Shown here one piece after another: positions 36,576 through 43,419 of a stretch of DNA of 64,000 nucleotides. Each line of letters begins with the position of its first letter. The first letter of the stretch is position 1. A program made the translations under genes and the position numbers. The notes under the pieces are model-generated. The model was not told the DNA's origin, searched no databases, and worked only from the letters and a program-made list of their open reading frames with translations. Source of the DNA: Chitinophaga pinensis DSM 2588 (GTDB lineage: Bacteria > Bacteroidota > Bacteroidia > Chitinophagales > Chitinophagaceae); NCBI RefSeq assembly GCF_000024005.1, contig NC_013132.1:1792001-1856000 (forward strand). Direction: 5' to 3'.

Positions 36576-39161
36576 ATGGCGTTGAAAGATAGATTGAAAT
36601 TAGGACCCCTACTGAGAAAACTGCATTGGAAAGAATTGTTGGCCGTATTGTTTATCCTACTGGCGATTTACTTCTTCCGGCAGCAAAGGCATGAATTATA
36701 TTCGCTTGGACCTGCCATAGAACGGGCTGACCGTCTTTGGGTAATCATAGGCGTCCTGCTGACGGGAGGCTATATTCTGTTACAGGCGTTAATGTACAGA
36801 TATAGCTTCCGGTCAGTTGGAGGCCAGCTCGACCTGAACCGCGGAACGGAATTGTTCCTGAAAAGAAACCTGCTGAGTATTTTCCTGCCTGCGGGTGGGG
36901 TAAGTTCCCTGGCTTATCTGCCACAGAGCCTGCGTCGTAGTCATATCAACAAACAGCAGGTACACCAGGCATCCGGTATCTATGGTTTTACAGGTATTTT
37001 CTCCGTTTTCCTGGTAGGTATTCCAGTGGTAGGATATGCTATCCTGCATGATGAATCTATGGCGGAAGCTGTAGGCGGATTGATCGCCATCTGTGCCGTA
37101 CTGGGAGGCGTTGTGTGGATCGTGCGTTCTATACAACAGCGGGGCGCCGCTTACAATCTGCTGGCAAAATATCTGCCTAATGCGGTACGCCATGTGGACG
37201 AGATCTTCGCATTTAACCTGGATCGTACTTCTTTTATCAATACTATCCTGGTATCAGCAGGTATTGAAATCGTAGGGATCGCACACCTGTATATCAGTAT
37301 GAAAGCGACAGGCGCAGTTCCATCCCTGGAGGCTGCCTGTGTGGGATATATCGTGGCTACGATCTTCCTGATCGTATCGCCGTTTTTACGTGGTCTGGGA
37401 GCGATAGAATTGTCGCTCGCTTATCTGTTGACCAATTATGGCTTCTCTTCGCTGCAAGCGCTTGAAATAACCTTATTATACCGTCTTTTTGAATTCTGGC
37501 TGCCATTGGTAGCAGGGGTTGTGTCTTTTATCCTGAAAGGGAGGCATTTACTGCTGCGTTTATTACCGCCGGTGCTGATCTTTCTGCTGGGGATGGTAAA
37601 CATCTTTTCTGTACTGACGCCTCCTTTACGTGGCCGTCTGCGATTGCTGCGCGCGTATATTCCTATTGAGAGTATTCATGCTTCCAACCTGCTGGTAGTT
37701 TTCCTGGGATTGATATTGCTGGTGACGGCTACCTTCCTGTTCAGGGGACTGCGCAGCGCCTGGATTGTTGCTTTGTCGGTATCGCTGTTGTCAGTGGTTG
37801 GACATATCAGTAAGGCACTGGACTATGAAGAAGCTGCCTTGGCGATGGGTACAGTAATTACATTGATCATCACCTCCAGCCAGTATCGGGTTAGAAGTAA
37901 CCGGCAACTGGTCAATATCGGGGTGATTACGGCCATTTCTACTTTACTGGTCGTCTTGTTTTTCGGGACCATCGGGTTCTATTTCCTGAATGCCCGTCAT
38001 TTTGGGATGGAATTTACCTGGTCACGATCGTTGAGAGCTTCTTTCCATGGGTTCCTCTTGCTGGAAGACGACGGACTGAAACCGATGACACGTTTCGGAC
38101 GCGAGTTCCTGAGCGCGATCAGGGTGTTGGGTGTAGGCGCCTGGGCCTTCCTGTTTTACACGATCATCCGTCCTTATCTGCCGGCAGGCAAGCATACTAA
38201 TGCGGCGCTGGAAAAAGCGCATTATTATCTGAGTCAGTATGGTAGTTCTGCGATGGATCATTTCAAAGTGGGAGATGACAAGTTGTTATATGTGTCTGAA
38301 CAATACCAGGGTTTTATTGCCTACCGCATCGCAAGCAGTTTTGCGATCGTGCTGGAGGAACCGGTATGTGCAGAAGAGGTGAAGTTGCCATTGCTGCAGG
38401 AATTTGAGCAGCAATGCCGTACAATGGGGCTGAGACCTGCTTTTTATCGGGTGGATGAACAGAGTATGTATTACTTCGAACACCTGCGTAAAAAACGCCT
38501 GTTAATAGGGCAGGAGGGTATTGTAGATGTAACGGCATTTACGCTGAGTGGTAAGGATAAGAAATCCTTACGTAATGGGTTAAACAGTCTGGCGGCAAAA
38601 GGATATGTGACGAAGATGCATTCCGCACCATTGCCACCGGCATTGGTACAGGAATTGAAGGAGATATCAGACGAGTGGCTGGCGCAATATGAAGTAAAGG
38701 AAATGACGTTCTCCCAGGGATTGTTTGATGTAGATGAAATCCGTGAGCAGGATGTAATTACGGTGACGGATGCAGATGGAAGGATTGCGGCCTTCCTGAA
38801 TATCATTCCTGACTATGCACCCGGTGAGTGTACGTATGACCTGATACGCAAACGTACCGAAGCGCCGGGCGGTTGTATGGATGCGCTGATCATTGCGCTG
38901 ATACAGGATGCCAAAGAGAAAGGTTTACAATATCTGAATCTTGGTCTGGTACCTATGTCTGGTATACAACAGCCGCAGAATACTGCCGAACAGGTAGTGA
39001 AATTTGCTTATGAAAAAATAAAGGCTTTCCGTCATTACCATGGATTACGTGAGTTCAAAGAAAAGTATGCAACGGAGTGGTCCAATAAATACCTGGTATA
39101 CGAACATGACTTTGATCTGATTCAGTTACCAGGTGCGTTGAGTAAGGTGATGAGAGCATAA
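36576..39161 (+). CDS. mprF: Bifunctional lysylphosphatidylglycerol flippase/synthetase
   Basis: An 861-residue protein with the two-part MprF layout: about 13-14 membrane helices over residues 17-540 (flippase and synthase membrane part, with FLPAGGVSSLAYLPQSLRR early on) and a cytosolic DUF2156 GNAT-like domain at about 550-860 (ILYVSEQYQGFIAYRI..., SLRNGLNSLAAKGY, DYAPGECTYDLIRKR, LNLGLVPMSG, LREFKEKYATEW). By family knowledge it moves lysine or alanine from aminoacyl-tRNA onto phosphatidylglycerol and flips the product, giving resistance to cationic peptides. The aminoacyl specificity cannot be read here. It is followed after 12 bases by an AcvB/VirJ-like hydrolase that would act on the product. 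Confidence 0.92.
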   Translation: MALKDRLKLGPLLRKLHWKELLAVLFILLAIYFFRQQRHELYSLGPAIERADRLWVIIGVLLTGGYILLQALMYRYSFRSVGGQLDLNRGTELFLKRNLLSIFLPAGGVSSLAYLPQSLRRSHINKQQVHQASGIYGFTGIFSVFLVGIPVVGYAILHDESMAEAVGGLIAICAVLGGVVWIVRSIQQRGAAYNLLAKYLPNAVRHVDEIFAFNLDRTSFINTILVSAGIEIVGIAHLYISMKATGAVPSLEAACVGYIVATIFLIVSPFLRGLGAIELSLAYLLTNYGFSSLQALEITLLYRLFEFWLPLVAGVVSFILKGRHLLLRLLPPVLIFLLGMVNIFSVLTPPLRGRLRLLRAYIPIESIHASNLLVVFLGLILLVTATFLFRGLRSAWIVALSVSLLSVVGHISKALDYEEAALAMGTVITLIITSSQYRVRSNRQLVNIGVITAISTLLVVLFFGTIGFYFLNARHFGMEFTWSRSLRASFHGFLLLEDDGLKPMTRFGREFLSAIRVLGVGAWAFLFYTIIRPYLPAGKHTNAALEKAHYYLSQYGSSAMDHFKVGDDKLLYVSEQYQGFIAYRIASSFAIVLEEPVCAEEVKLPLLQEFEQQCRTMGLRPAFYRVDEQSMYYFEHLRKKRLLIGQEGIVDVTAFTLSGKDKKSLRNGLNSLAAKGYVTKMHSAPLPPALVQELKEISDEWLAQYEVKEMTFSQGLFDVDEIREQDVITVTDADGRIAAFLNIIPDYAPGECTYDLIRKRTEAPGGCMDALIIALIQDAKEKGLQYLNLGLVPMSGIQQPQNTAEQVVKFAYEKIKAFRHYHGLREFKEKYATEWSNKYLVYEHDFDLIQLPGALSKVMRA

Positions 39162-39173
39162 ATCGATCATACA

Positions 39174-39878
39174 ATGAGTGGAAGAAAACATCTGCTGTTG
39201 CTGCTGGCTATATTTGCCGGCGCAACAGCCTTGAAAGCACAGCAGCGGGATCTGAGTAAACTACCGGTAACAGTAAAGGTGCCGTCAACAGGAGCGGCGG
39301 AGCACCCGGTGGTATTTTACATTACCGGTGACGGAGGGATGAAGAAGTTTTCTGTGGATATGGTGAATACGCTGGCTTCGAAGGGATATCCTGTTATCGG
39401 ACTGAACGCGCTGAAGTATTTTTGGAGCAAAAAGACGCCTGCACAGGCTGCGGGAGACGTAGCTGCTCTGATGCAGTATTATAGTACACAGTGGAACAAT
39501 CACTCGTTTTTGCTTATCGGCTATTCAATGGGAGCGGATGTGCTGCCGTTTATATATAACAGTTTGCCGGCAACCTTACAATCACAGGTACAGCACCTGG
39601 TATTTATGTCACCTTCTTCCAGTACGGATATGGTGGTGCATTTATCTGACATGCTGGGCAAGACCAGTACACCGGGTAGTATGAATGTGCCGGCGGCGAT
39701 GAATACCATTTCCGGCAAACCTTTATTGCTGATTTTTGGTCAGGATGAAAAGGACTTCGACAGTAAATCCCTGACGATTAACAATTACAAACAACTGGTA
39801 TTACCCGGAGGTCATCATTATAATGATGATGCGGTAGGGGTGGTGCAACAGATCCTTTCGCACTTGCTTCAACGTTAA
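39174..39878 (+). CDS. AcvB/VirJ-like lysylphosphatidylglycerol hydrolase, secreted
   Basis: A 234-residue protein with a signal peptide (residues 1-23) and an alpha/beta-hydrolase fold. Matches to the VirJ domain include VFYITGDGGMKKFSVDMVN, KGYPVIGLNALKYFW, LIGYSMGADVLPF with the nucleophile Ser118, and the C-terminal PGGHHYNDD with a likely catalytic His. The AcvB/VirJ proteins of alphaproteobacteria hydrolyse lysyl-phosphatidylglycerol in the periplasm. The gene starts 12 bases after mprF, so synthesis and breakdown of the aminoacyl lipid are probably coupled. The stop codon is followed by an 11-bp-spaced GTTA pair at 39893. Confidence 0.8.
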   Translation: MSGRKHLLLLLAIFAGATALKAQQRDLSKLPVTVKVPSTGAAEHPVVFYITGDGGMKKFSVDMVNTLASKGYPVIGLNALKYFWSKKTPAQAAGDVAALMQYYSTQWNNHSFLLIGYSMGADVLPFIYNSLPATLQSQVQHLVFMSPSSSTDMVVHLSDMLGKTSTPGSMNVPAAMNTISGKPLLLIFGQDEKDFDSKSLTINNYKQLVLPGGHHYNDDAVGVVQQILSHLLQR

Positions 39879-39892
39879 ACGACCCTCTTCGT

Positions 39893-39908
39893 TTAACAAC
39901 ACGTTAAC
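39893..39908 (-). promoter_or_regulatory. Two TTAAC half-sites 11 bp apart
   Basis: TTAAC (GTTAA on the minus strand) at 39893-39897 and 39904-39908. It belongs to the set of phased GTTA arrays described for 41759-41825. Confidence 0.4.
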
Positions 39909-40006
39909 GCCTGTCTATTTTCTTGCTAAAACGTTCTACTGTAGCGTAAATCTAATGCTTTCATACACATGAGCTTATGTGTAGCGGGCGGGATAATTTT
40001 ATTCCG

Positions 40007-40022
40007 TTAACATCTTATTAAC
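40007..40022 (-). promoter_or_regulatory. Two TTAAC half-sites 11 bp apart
   Basis: TTAAC at 40007-40011 and 40018-40022, same orientation and spacing as the 39893 pair. Confidence 0.4.
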
Positions 40023-40114
40023 TAATTTCTGCGACCTGAATTGTAGTATTACAACGTAGTGATGCAGCAGAGAAATTAAGGAAATACCACTATTTGTCAG
40101 CCATGGATATAGCC

Positions 40115-40140
40115 CTCAGGTATCTACCTGAGAGTTTTTC
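40115..40140 (+). terminator. Terminator-like hairpin
   Basis: CTCAGGTA (40115-40122) pairs with TACCTGAG (40125-40132), followed by AGTTTTTC. It may end the mprF-virJ transcript or an unknown small RNA. Confidence 0.55.
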
Positions 40141-40267
40141 ACATACGGATGAAGGTTACAGCTATTTTGGATAAATATATTATACCGAAAGATATTGCCC
40201 CGGTTGTGGAACAGTGAGGTCGAAAGCCGTGGTAGATAAGACTTTTAATGGTTGGTTTTTGATGAAT

Positions 40268-40300
40268 ACTCCCCAGGTTTCAACCGGGGGAGTTTATTCT
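40268..40300 (+). terminator. Strong hairpin with T-rich tail
   Basis: ACTCCCC-a-GGTT pairs with AACC-g-GGGGAGT (40268-40293) with one mismatch, followed by TTATTCTT. There is no gene between it and the hairpin at 40115, so a small transcript of about 150 bases could lie between the two. Confidence 0.6.
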
Positions 40301-40574
40301 TGCTGTAGAAATAACAGCAGCAAAAACCAATCGGCCTGCAACAAAATAGCAGTAGTTTTTTTTAGCTTGCAGAGTGGCTATCCTTTGTGGGAGATGAGTT
40401 ATGATCACATACCCTCAAAATATATATTGTTTATGAAAATTGCACTTATGACTGCCATAAAAGGCAGGCCCTGTTTGTATGATCCGGGTCGAATGACACC
40501 TAAAGAATATGCCTTTACGAGTATAATGTTGACAACATAGCAACCAGTAATTGATACAAAAAGACACATACACT

Positions 40575-40664
40575 ATGGCTACTCACAACATTAGCCCGGA
40601 GAAAGCCGACGCGGTGAATAAAGATCAGCGAACTACTTGTTATTATTATTTCTTTTCATTGTAA
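40575..40664 (+). CDS. Possible 29-residue small peptide ahead of the HTH gene
   Basis: An ATG frame of 29 codons (begins MATHNISPEKADAV, ends CYYYFFSL) stops 17 bases before the HTH gene. The hydrophilic N-terminal half and aromatic C-terminus with one Cys suit either a leader peptide or a small precursor, but nothing proves that it is translated. I do not recognise a family. Confidence 0.3.
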   Translation: MATHNISPEKADAVNKDQRTTCYYYFFSL

Positions 40665-40680
40665 ACCCCACTATGCCAGC

Positions 40681-40971
40681 ATGCCTAAACGTTATTTTGA
40701 AAGACTGCAGACCATTGATTATCTGATAAGAATCAAAGGAACCGGAAAGCCCGCCCATCTTGCAAAGAGGCTGCGTATTTCCGAAAGAACGCTATTTGAA
40801 TTTCTTAAAATGATGAAAGAGCTTGGTGCTCCGATAGCTTATGATCGCTACAAGGAAAGTTATTATTACTCGGAAAAAGGAGGCTTTAATATCCGGTTCG
40901 TCAAGAACCTGACGCTTGCCATGGTAGCAATCCTTGGAATGTTTACGGACGTTTCTTTGTTGTTGCCGTAA
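40681..40971 (+). CDS. Small stand-alone HTH DNA-binding protein
   Basis: A 96-residue protein that consists of a winged-helix HTH_11/DeoR-like domain: RLQTIDYLIRIKGTGKPAHL, then the recognition part AKRLRISERTLFEFLKMMKELG, and the wing APIAYDRYKESYYYSEKGGF. This small type is frequent in Bacteroidota and has no effector domain. The C-terminal 20 residues are hydrophobic (LAMVAILGMFTDVSLLLP). It is the first of three small regulators in this gene-poor region. Its target is unknown; adjacent phased repeats or the upstream small peptide are candidates. Confidence 0.75.
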   Translation: MPKRYFERLQTIDYLIRIKGTGKPAHLAKRLRISERTLFEFLKMMKELGAPIAYDRYKESYYYSEKGGFNIRFVKNLTLAMVAILGMFTDVSLLLP

Positions 40972-41033
40972 CGCATTTTCCACCTGCGCTGAATTTTATT
41001 TTGCAGGGGATTTCCCTTGCCTGGACGGAATTG

Positions 41034-41056
41034 CTGCGGAGTCTGATACTCCGCAG
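41034..41056 (+). terminator. Hairpin after the HTH gene
   Basis: CTGCGGAGT (41034-41042) pairs with ACTCCGCAG (41048-41056), loop of five bases. No real T-run follows; it abuts the phased array. Confidence 0.5.
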
Positions 41057-41095
41057 TTAACTCCGTATTAACTATTGTATTAACAAGGGGTTAAC
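41057..41095 (-). promoter_or_regulatory. Array of four TTAAC half-sites at 11-12 bp spacing
   Basis: TTAAC begins at 41057, 41068, 41080 and 41091. On the minus strand the units read GTTAAnnC..., two of them GTTAATAC, close to the GTTAnTAC units at 41759. It lies 180 bases upstream of the LytTR gene. Spacing of one helical turn puts all sites on one face of the DNA. Confidence 0.6.
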
Positions 41096-41272
41096 TCTAG
41101 CTGCCTGAATCCTCTTTACCTTTCCTGCCTATATCTAAAAAGATTTTTTTTATACTACTTTTCTCATAAGACGGTTTAGATTTCATAAGCTTCTGTACGC
41201 AGGTTTCTATTCAGTTACCTGCCGGTTTTAAAACTGTATGCTATTAAAAACAATTAATCCCTGTAAAAGCAC

Positions 41273-41608
41273 ATGAATAAACACCAGTCCGCATTCCATA
41301 TTTATTCCAAAGGACAGCGTGTCCGCATCCCCGTTCGTGAATTGCAATTTGTAGAAATCCGTGCAGACGGCTGTGTACTCCACCTGACGCATTCACACAT
41401 TATTTCCGAGGAAACACCAGAGAGGATCTGGTCATGCCTGCCACAGGATGCTTTTGTGGCGGTAAGAAGGAAATTCATGATCAATCTTCACTACATCTCC
41501 GGTATCTGTGATCAGTATATTCACATGAACACCGGGCTGATTACCCAGCGGGACAGACAAACAGGCAAGATCGGTTCGCATTGGTTACAGCCAGGGCGTG
41601 TTGCTTAA
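41273..41608 (+). CDS. Stand-alone LytTR-domain DNA-binding protein
   Basis: A 111-residue protein made of a single LytTR domain: YSKGQRVRIPVRELQFVEIRADGC, then SEETPERIWSCLPQDAFVAVRRKFMINLHYISGI. The LytTR fold uses beta strands to bind direct repeats with a GTT core, usually about one to two helical turns apart. It has no receiver domain or membrane anchor, so its activity is not set by a partner kinase in the usual way. It is surrounded by arrays of GTTA-type half-sites at 41057, 41759 and 42149, which are natural candidates for its targets. Confidence 0.85.
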   Translation: MNKHQSAFHIYSKGQRVRIPVRELQFVEIRADGCVLHLTHSHIISEETPERIWSCLPQDAFVAVRRKFMINLHYISGICDQYIHMNTGLITQRDRQTGKIGSHWLQPGRVA

Positions 41609-41758
41609 CAGCGGTTATTGTCGTATCAAGATGATGAAAGTTTCGCTGTAACGAATTGATTATATAGCAGTTACAGGTGTTCTTCGATCAAAATGAGCCT
41701 AAGAGCTTCATCTTCATCCTGATATGCACTTATTCTTCGTATTACAACGAAGAAACAT

Positions 41759-41825
41759 CGTTACTACGCCGTTATTACTACGTTCATGAACGGAGCGCTA
41801 ACGGCATAATAACGGTATAATGGCG
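41759..41825. promoter_or_regulatory. 67-bp dyad of six GTTA half-sites phased at 11 bp
   Basis: CGTTA at 41759 and 41770 and CGTTC at 41781 on the plus strand; TAACG at 41799-41803 and 41810-41814 and TGGCG at 41821-41825 in the other orientation. All three pairs are symmetric about 41792 exactly. Unit consensus about CGTTAyTAynC (11 bp). This has the form of a multi-site operator for an oligomeric regulator; the LytTR protein encoded 150 bases upstream is the best candidate. Confidence 0.7.
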
Positions 41826-41971
41826 ATATAATCGAAGACATTGTTGAATGATGCCTGCAAACATATTTACAGAAAATATTTATGCGAACACTGACTGATC
41901 AGCTAATAATAAGCAGCAGCATACACCTTGTGTACGTATTGAAAACAGCTGGTATTTGTTGTTAGGAAACG

Positions 41972-42009
41972 TAAAAATAAAGGCCCTTACCAACTGATGG
42001 GTAAGGGCC
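41972..42009 (-). terminator. Minus-strand terminator without a visible gene
   Basis: GGCCCTTACC (41982-41991) pairs with GGTAAGGGCC (42000-42009) around an 8-base loop. On the minus strand it is followed by TTTATTTTTAC, so it would terminate a transcript coming from beyond 42010, where no minus-strand gene is seen. Confidence 0.6.
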
Positions 42010-42148
42010 CTGAACATTCACATGTCAACCGTTGCGGATTTCAGAATGGCAAGAATAAATCTATACCGCAACAAAATAAAATCTTTTGATAATCAGCACT
42101 AAATGGGGCTACTGAGATCAAAACTAGATATTAAATTCGGAATCCATG

Positions 42149-42192
42149 GTTAACCGATTGTTAAGGTCGCGTTCAGTATCTGTTCAGATTTC
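42149..42192 (+). promoter_or_regulatory. Four-unit GTTnA array at exact 11-bp spacing
   Basis: GTTAA at 42149 and 42160 and GTTCA at 42171 and 42182. Exact 11-bp spacing throughout. It lies about 360 bases upstream of the LuxR start and 540 bases after the LytTR gene. Confidence 0.6.
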
Positions 42193-42553
42193 TCGTGACT
42201 TACATATTGTTGCAGTCTCTTACATTATTGCTGGTCAGTTTCTCAGTATTTACCTGTAAATTGGTAGTATAATGTTTCCGCGTTACACCTATGTCAAGCT
42301 CTGCCTGTAAAGAATATCCACCTTCATTTTTGGATAATTTTAATATTGTATAATTTGTTTATTAGTATTTATTGAAAAATCATATACTTATCCGATTGAC
42401 TACTGGCGGTATTTGTATCAAATTTGTTTCGGTATGTGAAACCATCAAATCCAGCCATTTTTTCCATTTTTGGCCATACTTATTAGAAGAGTTACCAGGA
42501 CTTACAGTTACCGGAGAAGGTTTCGCAACATATTCAAACCCAAAAAATACATT

Positions 42554-43150
42554 ATGAAAAATGTGAGGCCTAATAACGTTGGGCAGGCTGATGAAGAGGG
42601 TGCTTTAGAGACAGAAGGACAAGGCGAAGCCAACCAACTTGTTCAACAGCTGGCAAAAGATATAAGCAATATAATATTCATGGATATGGATATTCCGGGA
42701 TTAACACCAACCGAAGCCGCCAGCATATTAAAAGCAGCCTACCCGGAAATGAATATTGTACTGTATAGTGTTCATGGGAAAGAGTTGTCTGTCTCCAACG
42801 TACATCCACGTCAGGTTACTCCTGAACCGTCAGCTTCCCTGACTAATGTTTTTTCCCAGGTATATGAAGCCGCGATGCAAACTAACCTGCTCGCCGTGCA
42901 GAAGGTACTCGCATTTTTTAACCGTAAAAATGCCGGTAGCCAGGACCACCGTTATGGATTGTCACCTCGTGAACTGGAAGTACTCGATTGTCTTGTAAAT
43001 GGAGATACCTATAAAAAAATCGCCGAACATTGCCATATCAGCGTAGGCACCGTACGCTCCCACATTATGAATATATACCGTAAGCTGGATGTAAATTCCC
43101 GGTCCGGCGCTATCGTGAAAGCCATGCAGGAGCGACTGGTTGGCAGTTGA
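42554..43150 (+). CDS. LuxR family DNA-binding protein with N-terminally truncated receiver domain
   Basis: A 198-residue protein. Residues about 135-192 form a clear LuxR/GerE HTH (GLSPRELEVLDCLVNGDTYK, IAEHCHISVGTVRSHIMNIYRKLDV). Residues about 20-78 match the middle of a receiver domain, with a likely phosphoacceptor Asp44 in FMDMDIPGLTP, but the first strand and acidic pair that bind magnesium are missing. I start at the ATG at 42554; a longer frame from 42470 adds a basic, non-conserved stretch. Just upstream, in another frame, is LLEELPGLTVTGEG (42481-42525), which looks like receiver sequence, so a frameshift or decay is possible. It lies 270 bases ahead of susC and may regulate it. 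Confidence 0.8.
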   Translation: MKNVRPNNVGQADEEGALETEGQGEANQLVQQLAKDISNIIFMDMDIPGLTPTEAASILKAAYPEMNIVLYSVHGKELSVSNVHPRQVTPEPSASLTNVFSQVYEAAMQTNLLAVQKVLAFFNRKNAGSQDHRYGLSPRELEVLDCLVNGDTYKKIAEHCHISVGTVRSHIMNIYRKLDVNSRSGAIVKAMQERLVGS

Positions 43151-43218
43151 GGTCGTTTTTTCCCTCTCTTAACTTTTATTTCCCCATTTTGTTATATAAC
43201 TGGAACATGCTATTTTAG

Positions 43219-43237
43219 ATCAGACCTATTGTCTGAT
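43219..43237. promoter_or_regulatory. 7-bp inverted repeat upstream of susC
   Basis: ATCAGAC and GTCTGAT are separated by five bases, in the 269-base gap between the LuxR gene and susC. It could be an operator or a leader hairpin. Confidence 0.35.
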
Positions 43238-43419
43238 TGAGCTGCTTTATCACCACTTTACATTTTAGTTGCTGTAGTAACCCGCAGTACCCCTGACATG
43301 CTGTACAGCGGTCCTTTGTCCGTTTACCCATACCATCTTTGTCGTATTTAAAACAACAAACTAAACGCTAGAACAGTCAGCATTGAAAGATTAATCACAC
43401 CCAAGCAAAAATCATCGTT

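Larger units (their letters stand above)
39879..40574. other. Structured, gene-poor region between the VirJ gene and the small HTH gene
   Basis: Nearly 700 bases with no gene I trust; a 108-codon frame at 40214-40540 has no recognisable domain and a composition like noncoding DNA. It contains two GTTA pairs (39893, 40007) and two strong hairpins (40115-40132 and 40268-40293). Confidence 0.5.
40972..41272. other. 301-base gap with hairpin and four phased GTTA sites
   Basis: It holds the terminator-like hairpin at 41034-41056 and the TTAAC array at 41057-41095, and then an AT-rich stretch before the LytTR gene. No gene seen. Confidence 0.6.
41609..42553. other. 945-base noncoding region between LytTR and LuxR genes
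   Basis: It holds the 67-bp dyad of phased half-sites (41759-41825), a strong hairpin oriented as a minus-strand terminator (41982-42009), the four-unit array at 42149-42192, and an AT-rich leader for the LuxR gene. I find no convincing gene. Confidence 0.6.

Noticed and set aside
40214..40540. 108-codon plus-strand frame
   Set aside because: It crosses the strong hairpin at 40268 and shows no domain or typical composition; probably noncoding.
42372..42557. 61-codon frame upstream of the LuxR gene
   Set aside because: Only its C-terminal third resembles a receiver fragment; the rest has no domain pattern. I report the fragment as a finding and not as a gene.
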